This document shows, one piece after another, positions 10,201 to 21,800 of a stretch of 23,130 bases of DNA. The translations under genes were made by a program, and so were the position numbers. The notes under the pieces are model-generated. The model worked only from the letters and a program-made list of their open reading frames with translations, was not told the DNA's origin and searched no databases. Position 1 is the stretch's first letter, and each line of letters starts with the position of its first letter. This DNA comes from Hofstenia miamia (Eukaryota; Xenacoelomorpha; Acoela; Hofsteniidae), in assembly GCA_900660155.1 (NCBI GenBank), contig CABFPE010000171.1:233980-257109 (forward strand). Reading direction: 5' to 3'.

Positions 10201-10376
10201 ATTGAATGTAATAGACAATGGAAGCTATCACCAGGAATAACTCACTTTAAGTACAGAAAATTTTCCAAAAAAATTGTTTCTATTAAAGCTCAATAATTGT
10301 TGTTTCTTTTACATTTTTAAAAGAATAGATTATTGTACGATATTTATTTTCAAAATTTTTCCCAATTTAAAGTTTT
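10201..10376. other. AT-rich spacer
   Basis: Holds the minus-strand AATAAA at 10343-10348 and nothing else I can support. Confidence 0.5.
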
Positions 10377-10624
10377 TCATAAAGAAAATTCAATAATCAA
10401 GTTCATTTTGCGGCATCTCGATAGTACTTCGCTGTAAAATGTAGATAGTTCTTCGAATGACTGTCCAGCATTTTGTACAACATTGTGTGCTTGCGCACTT
10501 TCATGAGAATGGCCAGTCTGTATGAAATGAGCATTCTTGATGCTGTTCTTGATGTCACAACCCATCTTTGCAACATACTTATCCCAAAACTTTCTAACAA
10601 AGTTCGTCTTAAATTCAAATTTTG
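10377..10624 (-). CDS. Possible terminal exon, unidentified
   Basis: A pyrimidine-rich acceptor (tttttcctctgtag on the minus strand) precedes a fully open stretch of 248 bases that stands out from its AT-rich surroundings. One frame reads KFEFKTNFVRKFWDKYVAKM, CDIKNSIKNAHFIQTGHSHE and AGQSFEELSTFYSEVL before TGA at 10377-10379. Another open frame reads LLESFGISMLQRWVVTSRTA and ends DAAK*. An AATAAA signal lies at 10343-10348, suited to a last exon. I recognise neither protein and see no partner exon upstream, so it may equally be a gene relic. Confidence 0.3.
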
Positions 10625-10912
10625 CTACAGAGGAAAAATGTGAAAAAATCATGCATCTAATTTTTAGTGCATTCCTGTATTCTTAAACGATTAAAATATG
10701 TACTTGGGACTAACATCTGAAATAATAACGTAGTAGGCCATGTCTAATACAAGTTTAAAGAACTGTTCTAGATGTAATTTTTAATTTGCAATGCACTAGG
10801 TGCATAACATTTTTCGCCTTGTCGAATTTTTACCTCGCTCTAAGTACCATAGTAATTTCAAGTCTGCGCTCTCTATGTACACAAATACCTGCAATTCCAT
10901 ATTACCGAGAGC

Positions 10913-11098
10913 GATATATATATATATATATATATATATANNNNNNNNNNNNNNNNNNNNNNNNNNNNNNNNNNNNNNNNNNNNNNNNNNNNNNNNNNNN
11001 NNNNNNNNNNNNNNNNNNNNNNNNNNNNNNNNNNNNNNNNNNNNNNNNNNNNNNNNNNNNNNNNNNNNNNNNNNNNNNNNNNNNNNNNNNNNNNNNNG

Positions 11099-11130
<32 letters not shown>
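10913..11130. repeat. (TA)n array with a 157-base gap
   Basis: TA repeats flank unknown bases at 10941-11097. The short leader gcgata occurs on both sides (10911 and 11098), so the two flanks may be the same locus and the gap length is not to be trusted. Confidence 0.85.
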
Positions 11131-11136
<6 letters not shown>

Positions 11137-12561
11137 TTTAGGAACTTTTATGATAATGTCATTAATATCAATGCAAATGAAAGAGACCAAAAAAATTGTA
11201 ATAATCTTAAACAAATGATTTTGTATTGCTTTGCTTAGACTGCTATAAATTTTTCGGCTTGCTACGGGCCTGGTTGTAATGTACTGTTGCCGAGACGAAC
11301 GACTGCACATTTGACTCATAAACGCAAGGTTTGCGTGGCCGTGGTACATTCATCCGTAAAAACAGCGATCGAAAGTTGATTCTACATCGTACTGGTAAAC
11401 ATTAAAGTAATATGTGAATGTTTACGCAGTTTGAAATACTACTCGAGCTGCAGCGTTCTACACTTTGTATATGTCTATTTATTGAATAGCTAGGAGTTAG
11501 GATGTGAGTTGTTCAGAAGATGTAGCTTCTAAATCCACCTAAGCTAGCAGTGTTCCGTATTGTCTGTCGTTTACAGTTTGAATTGCATATGATGATTGAC
11601 AATGAATAAGTGTATGCTGTTTCGAAATTATTTGTATTTAGATAGGCATTGCTCGTGTAGCTCTTCTATTATCACATAGTCTCGCGTTTGATTTTGTCCA
11701 AATCAGTGATTATATTGAGTATTGTGTTGTTAGTAATTGGTTAAGTATTTGCTTGAAACAGTCAAAAGCGTACGGATCATTCGGTGATGGCCTGCATGAG
11801 GGCTCAGCAATTATCATGTCACTTGTTCAATTTAGATTCACTTCCTTATAAAAAAGTTGGGAATTCATCTCAATTGATCTATTTTATGAATCTGAAAATT
11901 TCATGTTGACTTTTTGAATAACCAACCAATGGGACTTCCCATCAAACTTTGTAAAAATTATTATTTCACCTTTTGTCTAAAATCATCGATTTTCTTAAAA
12001 CTAGATTTTCAGCATTTTTAGTGTGATTTTCCGCTGTAAAAAATTATCACTGTGTAAGTAGCTAGGACTTAGTCTAAAGTTTTTTCTGATATCTCAGTAA
12101 ATTTTGAATTTAGGACTCTTATCCATATTTAATTATCGTGGTATAACATCATTTTTTGAAAAACATTCCGTAACCTAAAAAATATTAGAAATTCTGAAAA
12201 TATTTTTCGTTTAAGTCCTGGACATATTTATGTTTGACAAAATGAGTGGGATGTAAGCGCTGTATCTTTTTTGTCAACGGATATGATTGAAAAACTAAAG
12301 CGTTAAGAATCTCATTAATTGGTTGTCATGAAAACGCCAATTTGCATAATTAAATTTTTTAGCAAATATTCATGTACTTTGAGTTAGTATTAGTCTTGTG
12401 GTATAACATTTGAGAGTATTGGGCTGAATTTAAAAAATATTCATTCCACACTAGTTGCCTTAATTCTACAAATATTTGATTAATTGCACCATTAAGATTA
12501 CTTTAAATCTATGGTCGTTAACAATACTCTACCTTTTGAAAAGTGTTATTTTAACATAATT
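11131..12561. other. No gene seen; presumed kanadaptin upstream or intron
   Basis: The preceding kanadaptin exon should end in phase 1, probably with a codon for Ser, and carry a Tyr/Pro-rich end. I looked for it and found no convincing candidate here. The 11240-11450 stretch is less AT-rich than the rest, but it has no long frame. Confidence 0.5.
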
Positions 12562-12655
12562 TTTTTAGGTTGGGGTGGAGCTCCTCCATCTGGTGAATAT
12601 TCCATAGATTTTTAGGTTGGGGTGGAGCTCCTCCATCTGGTGAATATTCCATAGA
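12562..12655 (+). repeat. 47-bp perfect tandem duplication over a splice acceptor
   Basis: Bases 12562-12608 and 12609-12655 are identical. Each copy holds the tttttag acceptor and the first 40 exon bases encoding WGGAPPSGEYSI. The exon upstream of TGG is therefore offered two equal acceptors, at 12567-12568 and 12614-12615. Only the second keeps the reading frame; the first would be followed by ATA GAT TTT TAG. Confidence 0.9.
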
Positions 12656-12809
12656 AGTTTTGAAGTCGGGGCGAATCATTGCCCAGTTTCCTTTAAGCGC
12701 TTCGATGACAGTGTTCGGTCGATCGACTGGTTGCGATGTTCGACTAGAACACCCCAGTGTCTCTCGTTACCACGCTATCTTACAGTGGCGATCTGAAAAA
12801 GGCTCAAAT
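12616..12809 (+). CDS. SLC4A1AP: Kanadaptin exon with first half of FHA domain
   Basis: This 194-nt exon starts in phase 1 (two bases, then TGG) and ends in phase 0 at AAT|gtaatt. It encodes 64 residues from WGGAPPSGEYSIEVLKSG to LQWRSEKGSN, including the FHA signatures FGR, CDVRLEHPSVSRYH and AILQW. The Arg of FGR and the Ser of PSVSRYH are positions that contact phosphothreonine in FHA domains. I chose the acceptor at 12614-12615 rather than the identical one 47 bases upstream, because use of the upstream site leads to an in-frame TAG within 15 codons. Confidence 0.93.
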
Positions 12810-15800
12810 GTAATTTTCATGTTAATAATGCTGTTTATTAGATGCCTATGGTTAATTGTATTCTCTGCACTACTCAGAATGCTTCTTTCAAACACTTGTA
12901 ATTTGGGAATGTAAGAACTGTGTTACATGAGAAATAAGTGTCATCAGATCAAAAGGGAGAATGTTTTTACCATAAATGAGGCAAACTCCTTGAAAATTGA
13001 AAGGGTTATAATTTTTTTAACTATAATTTAATATTGTTTTTTGAGGTCAACCATGTTTCAGTGGTACATACCATGTCTTGATTGTAAGCATATACATTTT
13101 TCCAGTCCAACTGTTGTGTTTTTTAATTGTAAACTTCTAGCATTTGCGTTCAAGAAAGTCAAATTGTAAGAGTCATTTAGTCAGCTTACTCATACATTTT
13201 GTTATCGACAAAGTTTTACATTGCGAATTTTTAATCGAGATTTAACACCCCTTCTTTGTGTATCAAGAAGTATCGTTTAGCTAAGAATTTCTTTTCAAGT
13301 ATCGTTTAGCCAAGAATTTCTTTTCAATTTTCCTCTGCAGAAATGATCATTTGATTCATAATTAATCGCGGGTCAATTTCTTTTGCTATAGACGCTTCGT
13401 GGCTTACCTAATCGAATATGATCTTATTCAGAATAGTTTGTGCCAAGTTTGTTTAAGGATGTCAAGCATTATAGATTTTAAGCCATCAAACGATGGTTTA
13501 CCATCAGCTTCTGCTATTCGATATACTAGTACAGAATATAATGTTTTCACGGAATTATCTTGATAGTATGCGATCTAGTTGATAATAATGGGAAAGTATT
13601 ATTTTTCATTGAGTCTTTCCAAAATTACATTTCTTAATTCAATTCATCCATTCACCAACTACATTTAGTACTAAATAATTTACAAAACAAATAACACTCT
13701 ATAACAAAATTTCAGTTTTTTCGTGGTTTCCTTTATTGTCCAATACTTCTAGACTCAATCGATGTTTTTGATTCTGAAAATGTTAATTATTTAATCATCA
13801 CATTGTCTGAAAAAAATATGAGTTGTTCTTCAACATACATCACTGGAAAACAGCATACTATGCCACCTTGGTATCTGATTCAAATAACTTTTCTACTTGT
13901 AATCTAATAATCCTAAAACGAAATTGGTACAACAAGTACTTGTATTAACTGAGTTATTAATCATTGAATTTTCAAACCAATAATAATTGTATTCATTCAT
14001 CAACAGTATGAAAATAACTCATAACGTTTTTTCTGGCAATAGCGTGATCAAATGATTTATTTATTTGGAATTCGCAGCATCGATTTCGTCTAGAAATATT
14101 GAAAAATAAAGACATACGAATATTGCACTATAATCTCTGAACAAACCAAAAAATTCGTAGTAAAGACAATTATACAAAAATTTCCAATTTTACAAAAAAG
14201 GGTTAATCACTGAGTTCCTATTTTTGATGCAGCAAACTTGAATTTTTCTAACCTAGGCTTTTCAGCAGCACGAGCATCAGTCTTTTTAACAGACATAGTC
14301 GTAGGAGGGGGAGAGCGGTTAGAGTGAACTTGTACATCGGAATCTTTAATAGCAGAAAGCAGCTTTCGTATAAGGTTCTAGGTTCAAGATCGTCCTCATT
14401 GGGAACGTGTGCTGCAAAAAACCTTTCTAAGCATCTTAACGTATTGAATTAGAATCTTTAAGCAAGACTCAATGAGACCAGTGTATTTCCTAGTTAAATG
14501 TAGAATAGATTTGTAGAAATAACATTCAAAATGCTTCACTTCATTGATTTCAGTAATACATGTTTCATACCGAATTAATTGTTTTTTCAACTCATGTTAG
14601 TAAGACAAAACCCGACTTGTTCTTTTGATGAATATGTTGTAGGTTTTATTTGATCAGTTATAGTGAATCAATTTCATATTATTTTCTTTATTAGATAAAA
14701 TATTGAAGCAATTAAAACACATTAAAACTTTGAAAATATTGCAAACGACCTCCATCCCTCTACCCATTACTTATTGTCACAGCAAGTTTTGTGAATAGGT
14801 TTTTTGAAAAAACATGTTTTTTGGAACTAATATGATGCTTGCCTTATTTCTGTTAACGTATATATTTTGTCATTAATGCAAAAAATTCAAAAAATAAGTG
14901 AATCAAAAATTAACAAATACAACATTTGAGTTATTGTAAAAAGTAAGGCTTTAATTTGTAAGTTGAGTCACGGATTGAAATCAATCCGTTGTGTTAGGTT
15001 TTCTTCTTCTTTTGCCAGCGTTCAGACAAGAATCCACATTGCCACTGATTCATAATAATATTTATTTTTACATTTGAAAATAGCCAATATCTTAACAGCA
15101 ATGTCATGAGCATATTTTGAATGCTCCCTACTTCCAACTCATTCTATTCATTATGCGTAGGTGTTCTCTGTTAATGATTACCCGTTTTTTGGTTTATTTC
15201 GACTTTGATAGTGATGCTAATAACTTATAAAACATTTAGCTGCTTATCACGATTATCATTTTACACTTTGACTTTGCTCTCTTTCGCTTACGGTAGAAAC
15301 TAGACGTCTTATTTTTATCATTTATAAGTCAAATTCTTTATCATTGAGTTCGCAATGCCCTAGAAAATCCGAATAAGCGCAATGTGTACGTCCATGTAAT
15401 ATCGCATAACAGCTCGCATCAAGAAATCAAATATTTACAATTAAATGCTATAAATTACTAACACACCTTGCGCTACGTATTACTGTAAATCAGTTAGATT
15501 CATGATTTATGTCTTCTAATATTACAATCCTAAAGTATTTTTCTTATTCCAACGTACATTAATATACAATATATTTTTAATTTTCTCAGTATTTGATTTA
15601 GTTCATATTTTGACACCCTGCTTCAAAATCTTAATCTGAAATTCAAGTCGATTATTGAAGCACTACGGCTTTTTATGTAATTGTTGGCACGGCCTCCAAA
15701 TCAGCTGTCCCATTTAATCTTTGTAGATGATAATTAACAAATTAAGATAATGTCGTATATACTTCTCCAAGTTTTGCTGCTGAAAATGGAATCATTTTTG

Positions 15801-18800
15801 CGGGTAAAAATGAACTCATTATTTTCAGCAGTTTCATAATGAAATGATTTATTTTTCAGAAAATTAAATTATTTCATTTTCCTCTATGTGTTTGGAAATA
15901 GAAGATAATATCTGTATGTATTCTTGTTGCATTTACATATTCAAACTGCAAATAAGCCCCAGTTTTTCAGTAAGTCATCTCTATTTGTATGAATACGCCA
16001 TCATTTTAATTATGAAGTAGTTTGCAGTAATCAAACCATGATTAATTAAGTTCATATCCTCGTAAAATCAAATTTTATATTTTATCGCATAATTTTCTAA
16101 ACATTTCTTTCTGAAACAGCTGTGTTGCTGCATGTATCTTTACATTATTAGTAAATCAATTGAAGATTTTAGTCGAATGAGGATGTGGGGTTTTACATTT
16201 ACGAGTTGGGATCTACTCATGGCACGCGCATCAACAAGGATCCTCTTCTTGCTCCAAGATGTTACACTCGGATTCGTGTTGGCTTTGTTATCAAATTTGG
16301 TGGCAGCGGTCGTCTTTATGTGGTACATGTACGTATAGCTTTTGTATCTATATATTTATGTACAATAGGCAATTTTTGCCTTTGTATATATTCAGTGCAG
16401 TCTGTAAATTCTATACTTCATAATATATATTTTCAACGATATTTTGTTTATAATTTTAGGTCATTGAAGTGTGCAAGCAACCCTAATCCCTAATATTGAG
16501 GCAATCTGTTTATTAATAGAAAAGTTAGCAAATTATATAAAAATATTATTTCGGTATTGAATACAACTTATTACACTTAATTGCACACAATTTTTTTGAA
16601 GAGTCGTATTATGACAGATATAGTTTATATAGAAATTGAGCATTTTAATGTGCGATATTCAAGGAATATATAATCACGTTTGTTGCGTTAAAGTCTTCCA
16701 ATATGAGAACCAGGTGTTGTGCGGTACATCTTTCAGACAAGTATATTTAATGCATATGGCTGAGCCCGACCACAGTGTACACAAAAAATATTGTGCCCAT
16801 TCTATATGATGACACTCAATAGTCCCATTATGTACACACATTTTTATTACTCCCATTCTGTACTTTGTAGATCTACGAAATAATAACTATAATTTTTTAA
16901 ATGTATAGACTGGGATTATAAAAAGTTTATCATTTTTAAAAAACCCCTTAAAACTTGTAGGGTAGGAATAATATTTGCAATTACCATAAAGTTACGTTGT
17001 TAAAAGATACTTAAATTCTTTCAAAGCGTTTCAAAGTTACAGATAAGTCCTACTGTGTACTATGGAAGATCGGACTCGACTCCCACTGTGTACGCCATTT
17101 TCTGAATGTTCCTGTACATACCGGGATTAACATATATATACTATGTACCATATTATTAGTCACTCCTCAATTTCCTGGTTTTCAGCTATAAAAATTATAT
17201 TTTGTAGAATTTTTTGTTAAAAATGCTCTCAGCTGATGTAATTGATGTCGGAAAATATTTCTATGCACTATTTATTTATATGTTGTAGCAAAAAATTTCA
17301 GATAAACCCGGTGTTTCTTCATTTAAATCATGAATTAAATCAATCCACATTTGTTGTTCAATTATTGATTTAAATCAAGTACATTAAAACCGATAAAAGT
17401 GGTGTTATCCAATTTTTTGAACTCGGTGCCGTGATCGGAATGAATCGGCACTCGCTGAAATCATCATTAACCAATCGCAGGCATACTACACTAAAGGAAA
17501 TCACCAAGCTATAGCATTTCTTCACTTACTAAGCTATCATCTGGATTCACGGCACATACATACTATCTTTGTTGTTTTGTACACTCAAAATGCATGCTAT
17601 TCATTCTGTCAGTTAGGCGAGGTTTCTTTGGCGAACATATACAGTGAAATCCTTTTTCTGTTAAACTTCTACTTCTTGTACTTTCCCACCCCTTTTCTTA
17701 GGATTTCTGAATGGTGTTCAAGTTTTCGATGAGGTTGGAAGACTACGTCTCATAGATGTCTTCCGCTTTGGTAAACATTTGCCAATGCGCTTGCTTAACG
17801 TAACTGCATGCTTTTTGATGCGTTGAACAGATGTCTTAGAAAAGCGATGGCGATTGTAATAGTATCACAATGGTTTCCAAATCTTTGATAATATCATTTT
17901 CTTATGCATTGTAGCGTCGTACATGCGATCCATCGTGAACGTGATCTGGTTAAAGTTAATGATAAAAATTATAATACAGAATATGGAAAGCTAATTATTT
18001 ATAGTTTTTTGGGGATCTTATTGCCTAAAAATGTTAGAAATACTAAGATTGGTATTTACAGAAAGCCAGATATGATTTTCTAGAATTAAAAAAAACAACT
18101 CATAATTTTAATAATATAATATTGTATATATATTTCAACATGCTAATGTAATTCTAATCAATTTGCAAAATGGCTGGCATTTATATAATGTATTAAATAT
18201 TTGATTTTTTCCTTGCAATTATCAATATCAAATAATGAATATGTCCTGACGCACTGTAGGCGTGTCATTGGGCCATCACGTCTGACTTTGCGCAAGTTGC
18301 GGTTTAACAGAGCTTAAATGGTATATTTACAGAAACCGACATAATTGTTGTTCCCATCTAATGTAAAAAGCCTCTTTAAAAAATCAAAACTTTTATCAGA
18401 GAATATTTAAAACTTTCAAGTGTTCCAGCTCGTCTATAGTTTTTACACAAATGTTCATCTTTTAGAAGTGAACATTAATAGACGGGTCGCGTAGGCTAGC
18501 GGGTCATTCATAATGGCTAGGATGTATATATATATATATATATATATGTTTTCACACTAAATATACCAGTTTCTAATGGACGACAACATAATACTCCAAG
18601 CCAATTTGGCTTCAGAAAAGGACTAAGCACCACTGATGCTCTATTAGCTTTAATTGAAAATGCACGTTACCATCTTAATAAGGGAATGTGTAGCAGTGTT
18701 GCACTTTTAGACCTTTTTAAGGCCTTTGATAGTTTAAATTTTTTCATTCTTGACAGCAAACTCCAAAAATGCGGATTGATGAAAATTCTAGAATGCTTTT

Positions 18801-21800
18801 AAATAGCTTCATCAAAAAATAGGCAACAGCGGGTAAAAGTAAACAATGTGTACTCAAATTATGTCACAACTACCAAAAGAGTTCCACAAGGCACTGTTCT
18901 AAGCCCAAAATTGTTTAATCTATATGTCAATGATATTTTCCATGCAAAAGACTGTGAACAAATACAATATGCTGATGACATCTGCGTTATAACCCGCCAT
19001 GAAAATCGTTCTATCGCCACTCAGAGACTATCCAAGAGCATCAATATATCTTCAAATTCCTGAAACAAAATATGCTTACTATCAATAAAACAAAACCCAA
19101 TTTATTGTGTGCTCCACAAAGAAGCATAGTACAAAAGATCCAATAGTGCTAGAGCTTAATCCTGAAATCAAAATTAAAAACATGCAGACTGTAAATTATT
19201 TGGGAGTAGTGGTGGATAGTTGCTTCAAGTTTTATAAATTTGTTCGAGGCAAATTAAGAAAAGTGTCAGCGGCAATACAATACCTAAACAAATTAGAAAA
19301 GTTAAACAAAGTAAAGAAATTGTATATGCATTGTTTTTTTCAAATTATATGTATGCATGTTAAATATTAAGCGATATTGATGTTAAAATCTGCAAAAGTT
19401 AAACAGAGTGTTAAACTGGTGCATTTGCACCATGTTTAAAATTGACAAACAGCAAACAGGTGGCACAATAAGACGTTTATCAATATTTTCACCTTTGTAT
19501 TCTACCAAATACATTTGTCTAATTAAAATGTACAAAACGCTCAACAATATTATGCCTAATAATACCGTCGGCAAGTTTGCTAAATCAATAAATGTGTGGA
19601 AATAATTAGAACCAAATATTCGCAATGCACCAACACTAAGAACATTTATAAGATTGTTAAAACAAAATTTGTTAGCCAATCAATATGCTTAGGACACCCT
19701 ATAAAATCTAGTGTGTGGCGAAATTTTTTAACTTAATGTATGTATATGTGTATTTGTGTTTTATTTGTTTTTCATTTGTAAAGTATCGTAATATTTTTTA
19801 GTCTTTCTATATATCATGTTGTACATATGTAAATAGTGTATGTACGTATTCATGTATAATCAAGGCTAAAATGAAAATGTAGCTATTGGAGTATAAATAT
19901 CACTAAGTAGAAATGGGTAATTTAATTTTATGACGAAAAGACGTAATCAGCACAAAACGAATTTTTCCTTAGGCCACGGTTAGACTAGTGATTGGCTCAA
20001 AAGTGATCTATCGCATTTTGATTAAATCGCACGTCTAACCACCCGAGATAATTAGCGATGTGACGATCACGAAGAAATCGTGCACGTTCGATTTCCTTGT
20101 GATCGTCCGTCGCTAATTATCTCGGGTGGTTAGACATGNGGTGCATTTGCACCATGTTTAAAATTGACAAACAGCAAACAGGTGGCACAATAAGACGTTT
20201 ATCAATATTTTCACCTTTGTATTCTACCAAATACATTTGTCTAATTAAAATGTACAAAACGCTCAACAATATTATGCCTAATAATACCGTCGGCAAGTTT
20301 GCTAAATCAATAAATGTGTGGAAATAATTAGAACCAAATATTCGCAATGCACCAACACTAAGAACATTTATAAGATTGTTAAAACAAAATTTGTTAGCCA
20401 ATCAATATGCTTAGGACACCCTATAAAATCTAGTGTGTGGCGAAATTTTTTAACTTAATGTATGTAAATGTGTATTTGTGTTTTATTTGTTTTTCATTTG
20501 TAAAGTATCGTAATATTTTTTTAGTCTTTCTATATATCATGTTGTACATATGTAAATAGTGTATGTACGTATTCATGTATAATCAAGGCTAAAATGAAAA
20601 TGTAGCTATTGGAGTATAAATATCACTAAGTAGAAATGGGTAATTTAATTTTATGACGAAAAGACGTAATCAGCACAAAACGAATTTTTCCTTAGGCCAC
20701 GGTTAGACTAGTGATTGGCTCAAAAGTGATCTATCGCATTTTGATTAAATCGCACGTCTAACCACCCGAGATAATTAGCGATGTGACGATCACGAAGAAA
20801 TCGTGCACGTTCGATTTCCTTGTGATCGTCCGTCGCTAATTATCTCGGGTGGTTAGACATGCAATTCTTTCAAATGTGATATATCACTTTTGAAACAATC
20901 ACTAGTCTAACCGTGGCCTTAGCAAATCAAAATGCGATATCCAAATGAGACATTAGAATATATGTGTATATTTATATGGCGATTTATTATTAGCTTAGGG
21001 ACCTGATGAAGATCAAGAGCCTATTAGTCCTTATTCAGTTACTGAGTTGCAGAAAATGAAGAAACTTAAGCAGGAAGCCTATTTAAAAGCTGTGGAGGAA
21101 AAAAAGAAACGCATTGAAGAAGAGAAGAAAAGAGAAGCCGCTGGCACTGATTGGGGACAAGGTATATGAAAATTTTGCAAATAGTGTTCAATTCAGGTCT
21201 TTGACAATATAAGTTTGAAAATTACTAGTGGGGTACATATGCCTGATATTTCGACCTTTTACTTAAGAGCTATTTTGAGGACGGCGAGCTAGTCATACCA
21301 GAAATGAGCGACCACCACAATTTACTTAAATCTATTCTTGAATATATTAAAGAATATTTAGGATATTTCACTTTGAATGCCATTCATACTCTATATAGCA
21401 CCTATCCACAAGTGTTGTGTATTATAATTTTCAAAATTGCGTGCCGGTGCAGATAAGAACCTGCTCGTTGAGTTACGCATGTCTACAAAACTATTTTTAT
21501 ATGAAAACTGAGAAGTTGCGGCTTTAAGGTATGGCAGTTAATCCAGACATGAAAACATAAATGAAATCTGGACAGGGCAGGATTAATGTTTGTTTCAAGC
21601 TCAGCCCCACTCTGTGCCCCTAAAAATTTTGGAGACAACGCCCGATGTACCAATAACCTCTCAATACGCCCCTTTTAACTACTATGCTCAAGTTTTTTCA
21701 AACGCTGTAATAGAAGATAATGATATTTGTTTTTAAGCGTACAGTTAATGTTTTATGATCGCAAGCAACATTATAATGAATATAAAGGAATTTATTTTCT

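Larger units (their letters stand above)
12810..16172 (+). other. SLC4A1AP: Kanadaptin intron within the FHA domain
   Basis: This 3.4-kb AT-rich intron lies between the two FHA half-exons. Besides the 29-bp tandem duplication at 13268-13325 and the minus-strand coding-like remnant at 14207-14595, I see no gene, RNA or recognisable repeat in it. Confidence 0.85.
16329..20998 (+). other. SLC4A1AP: Kanadaptin intron carrying mobile elements
   Basis: The intron is 4.7 kb as assembled, probably about 720 bases shorter if the duplication around the N at 20139 is an unmerged overlap. It holds a Penelope-like scrap (about 17985-18081), a (TA)n run (18526-18547), a LINE tail and a MITE. I see nothing in 16329-17300 or 18090-18520. 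Confidence 0.85.

Noticed and set aside
10786-11349. Long open frames across the N tract
   Set aside because: They consist of TA-repeat codons and unknown bases.
11800-11900. Open stretch MRAQQLSCHLFNLDSLPYKK as a possible kanadaptin upstream exon
   Set aside because: No donor of the needed phase follows it, and only the short PYK resembles the expected end of that exon.
14380-14395. GGTTCAAGATC resembling a tRNA B box, hinting at a SINE
   Set aside because: No A box at the right distance and no cloverleaf can be drawn; it lies within coding-like sequence.
17700-17826. Acceptor-like ccccttttcttag followed by an open stretch GFLNGVQVFDEVGRLRLIDV
   Set aside because: The frame required by the kanadaptin phase (0) hits TGA at once, the peptide is not kanadaptin and no donor fits. 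Probably chance or an unknown repeat.
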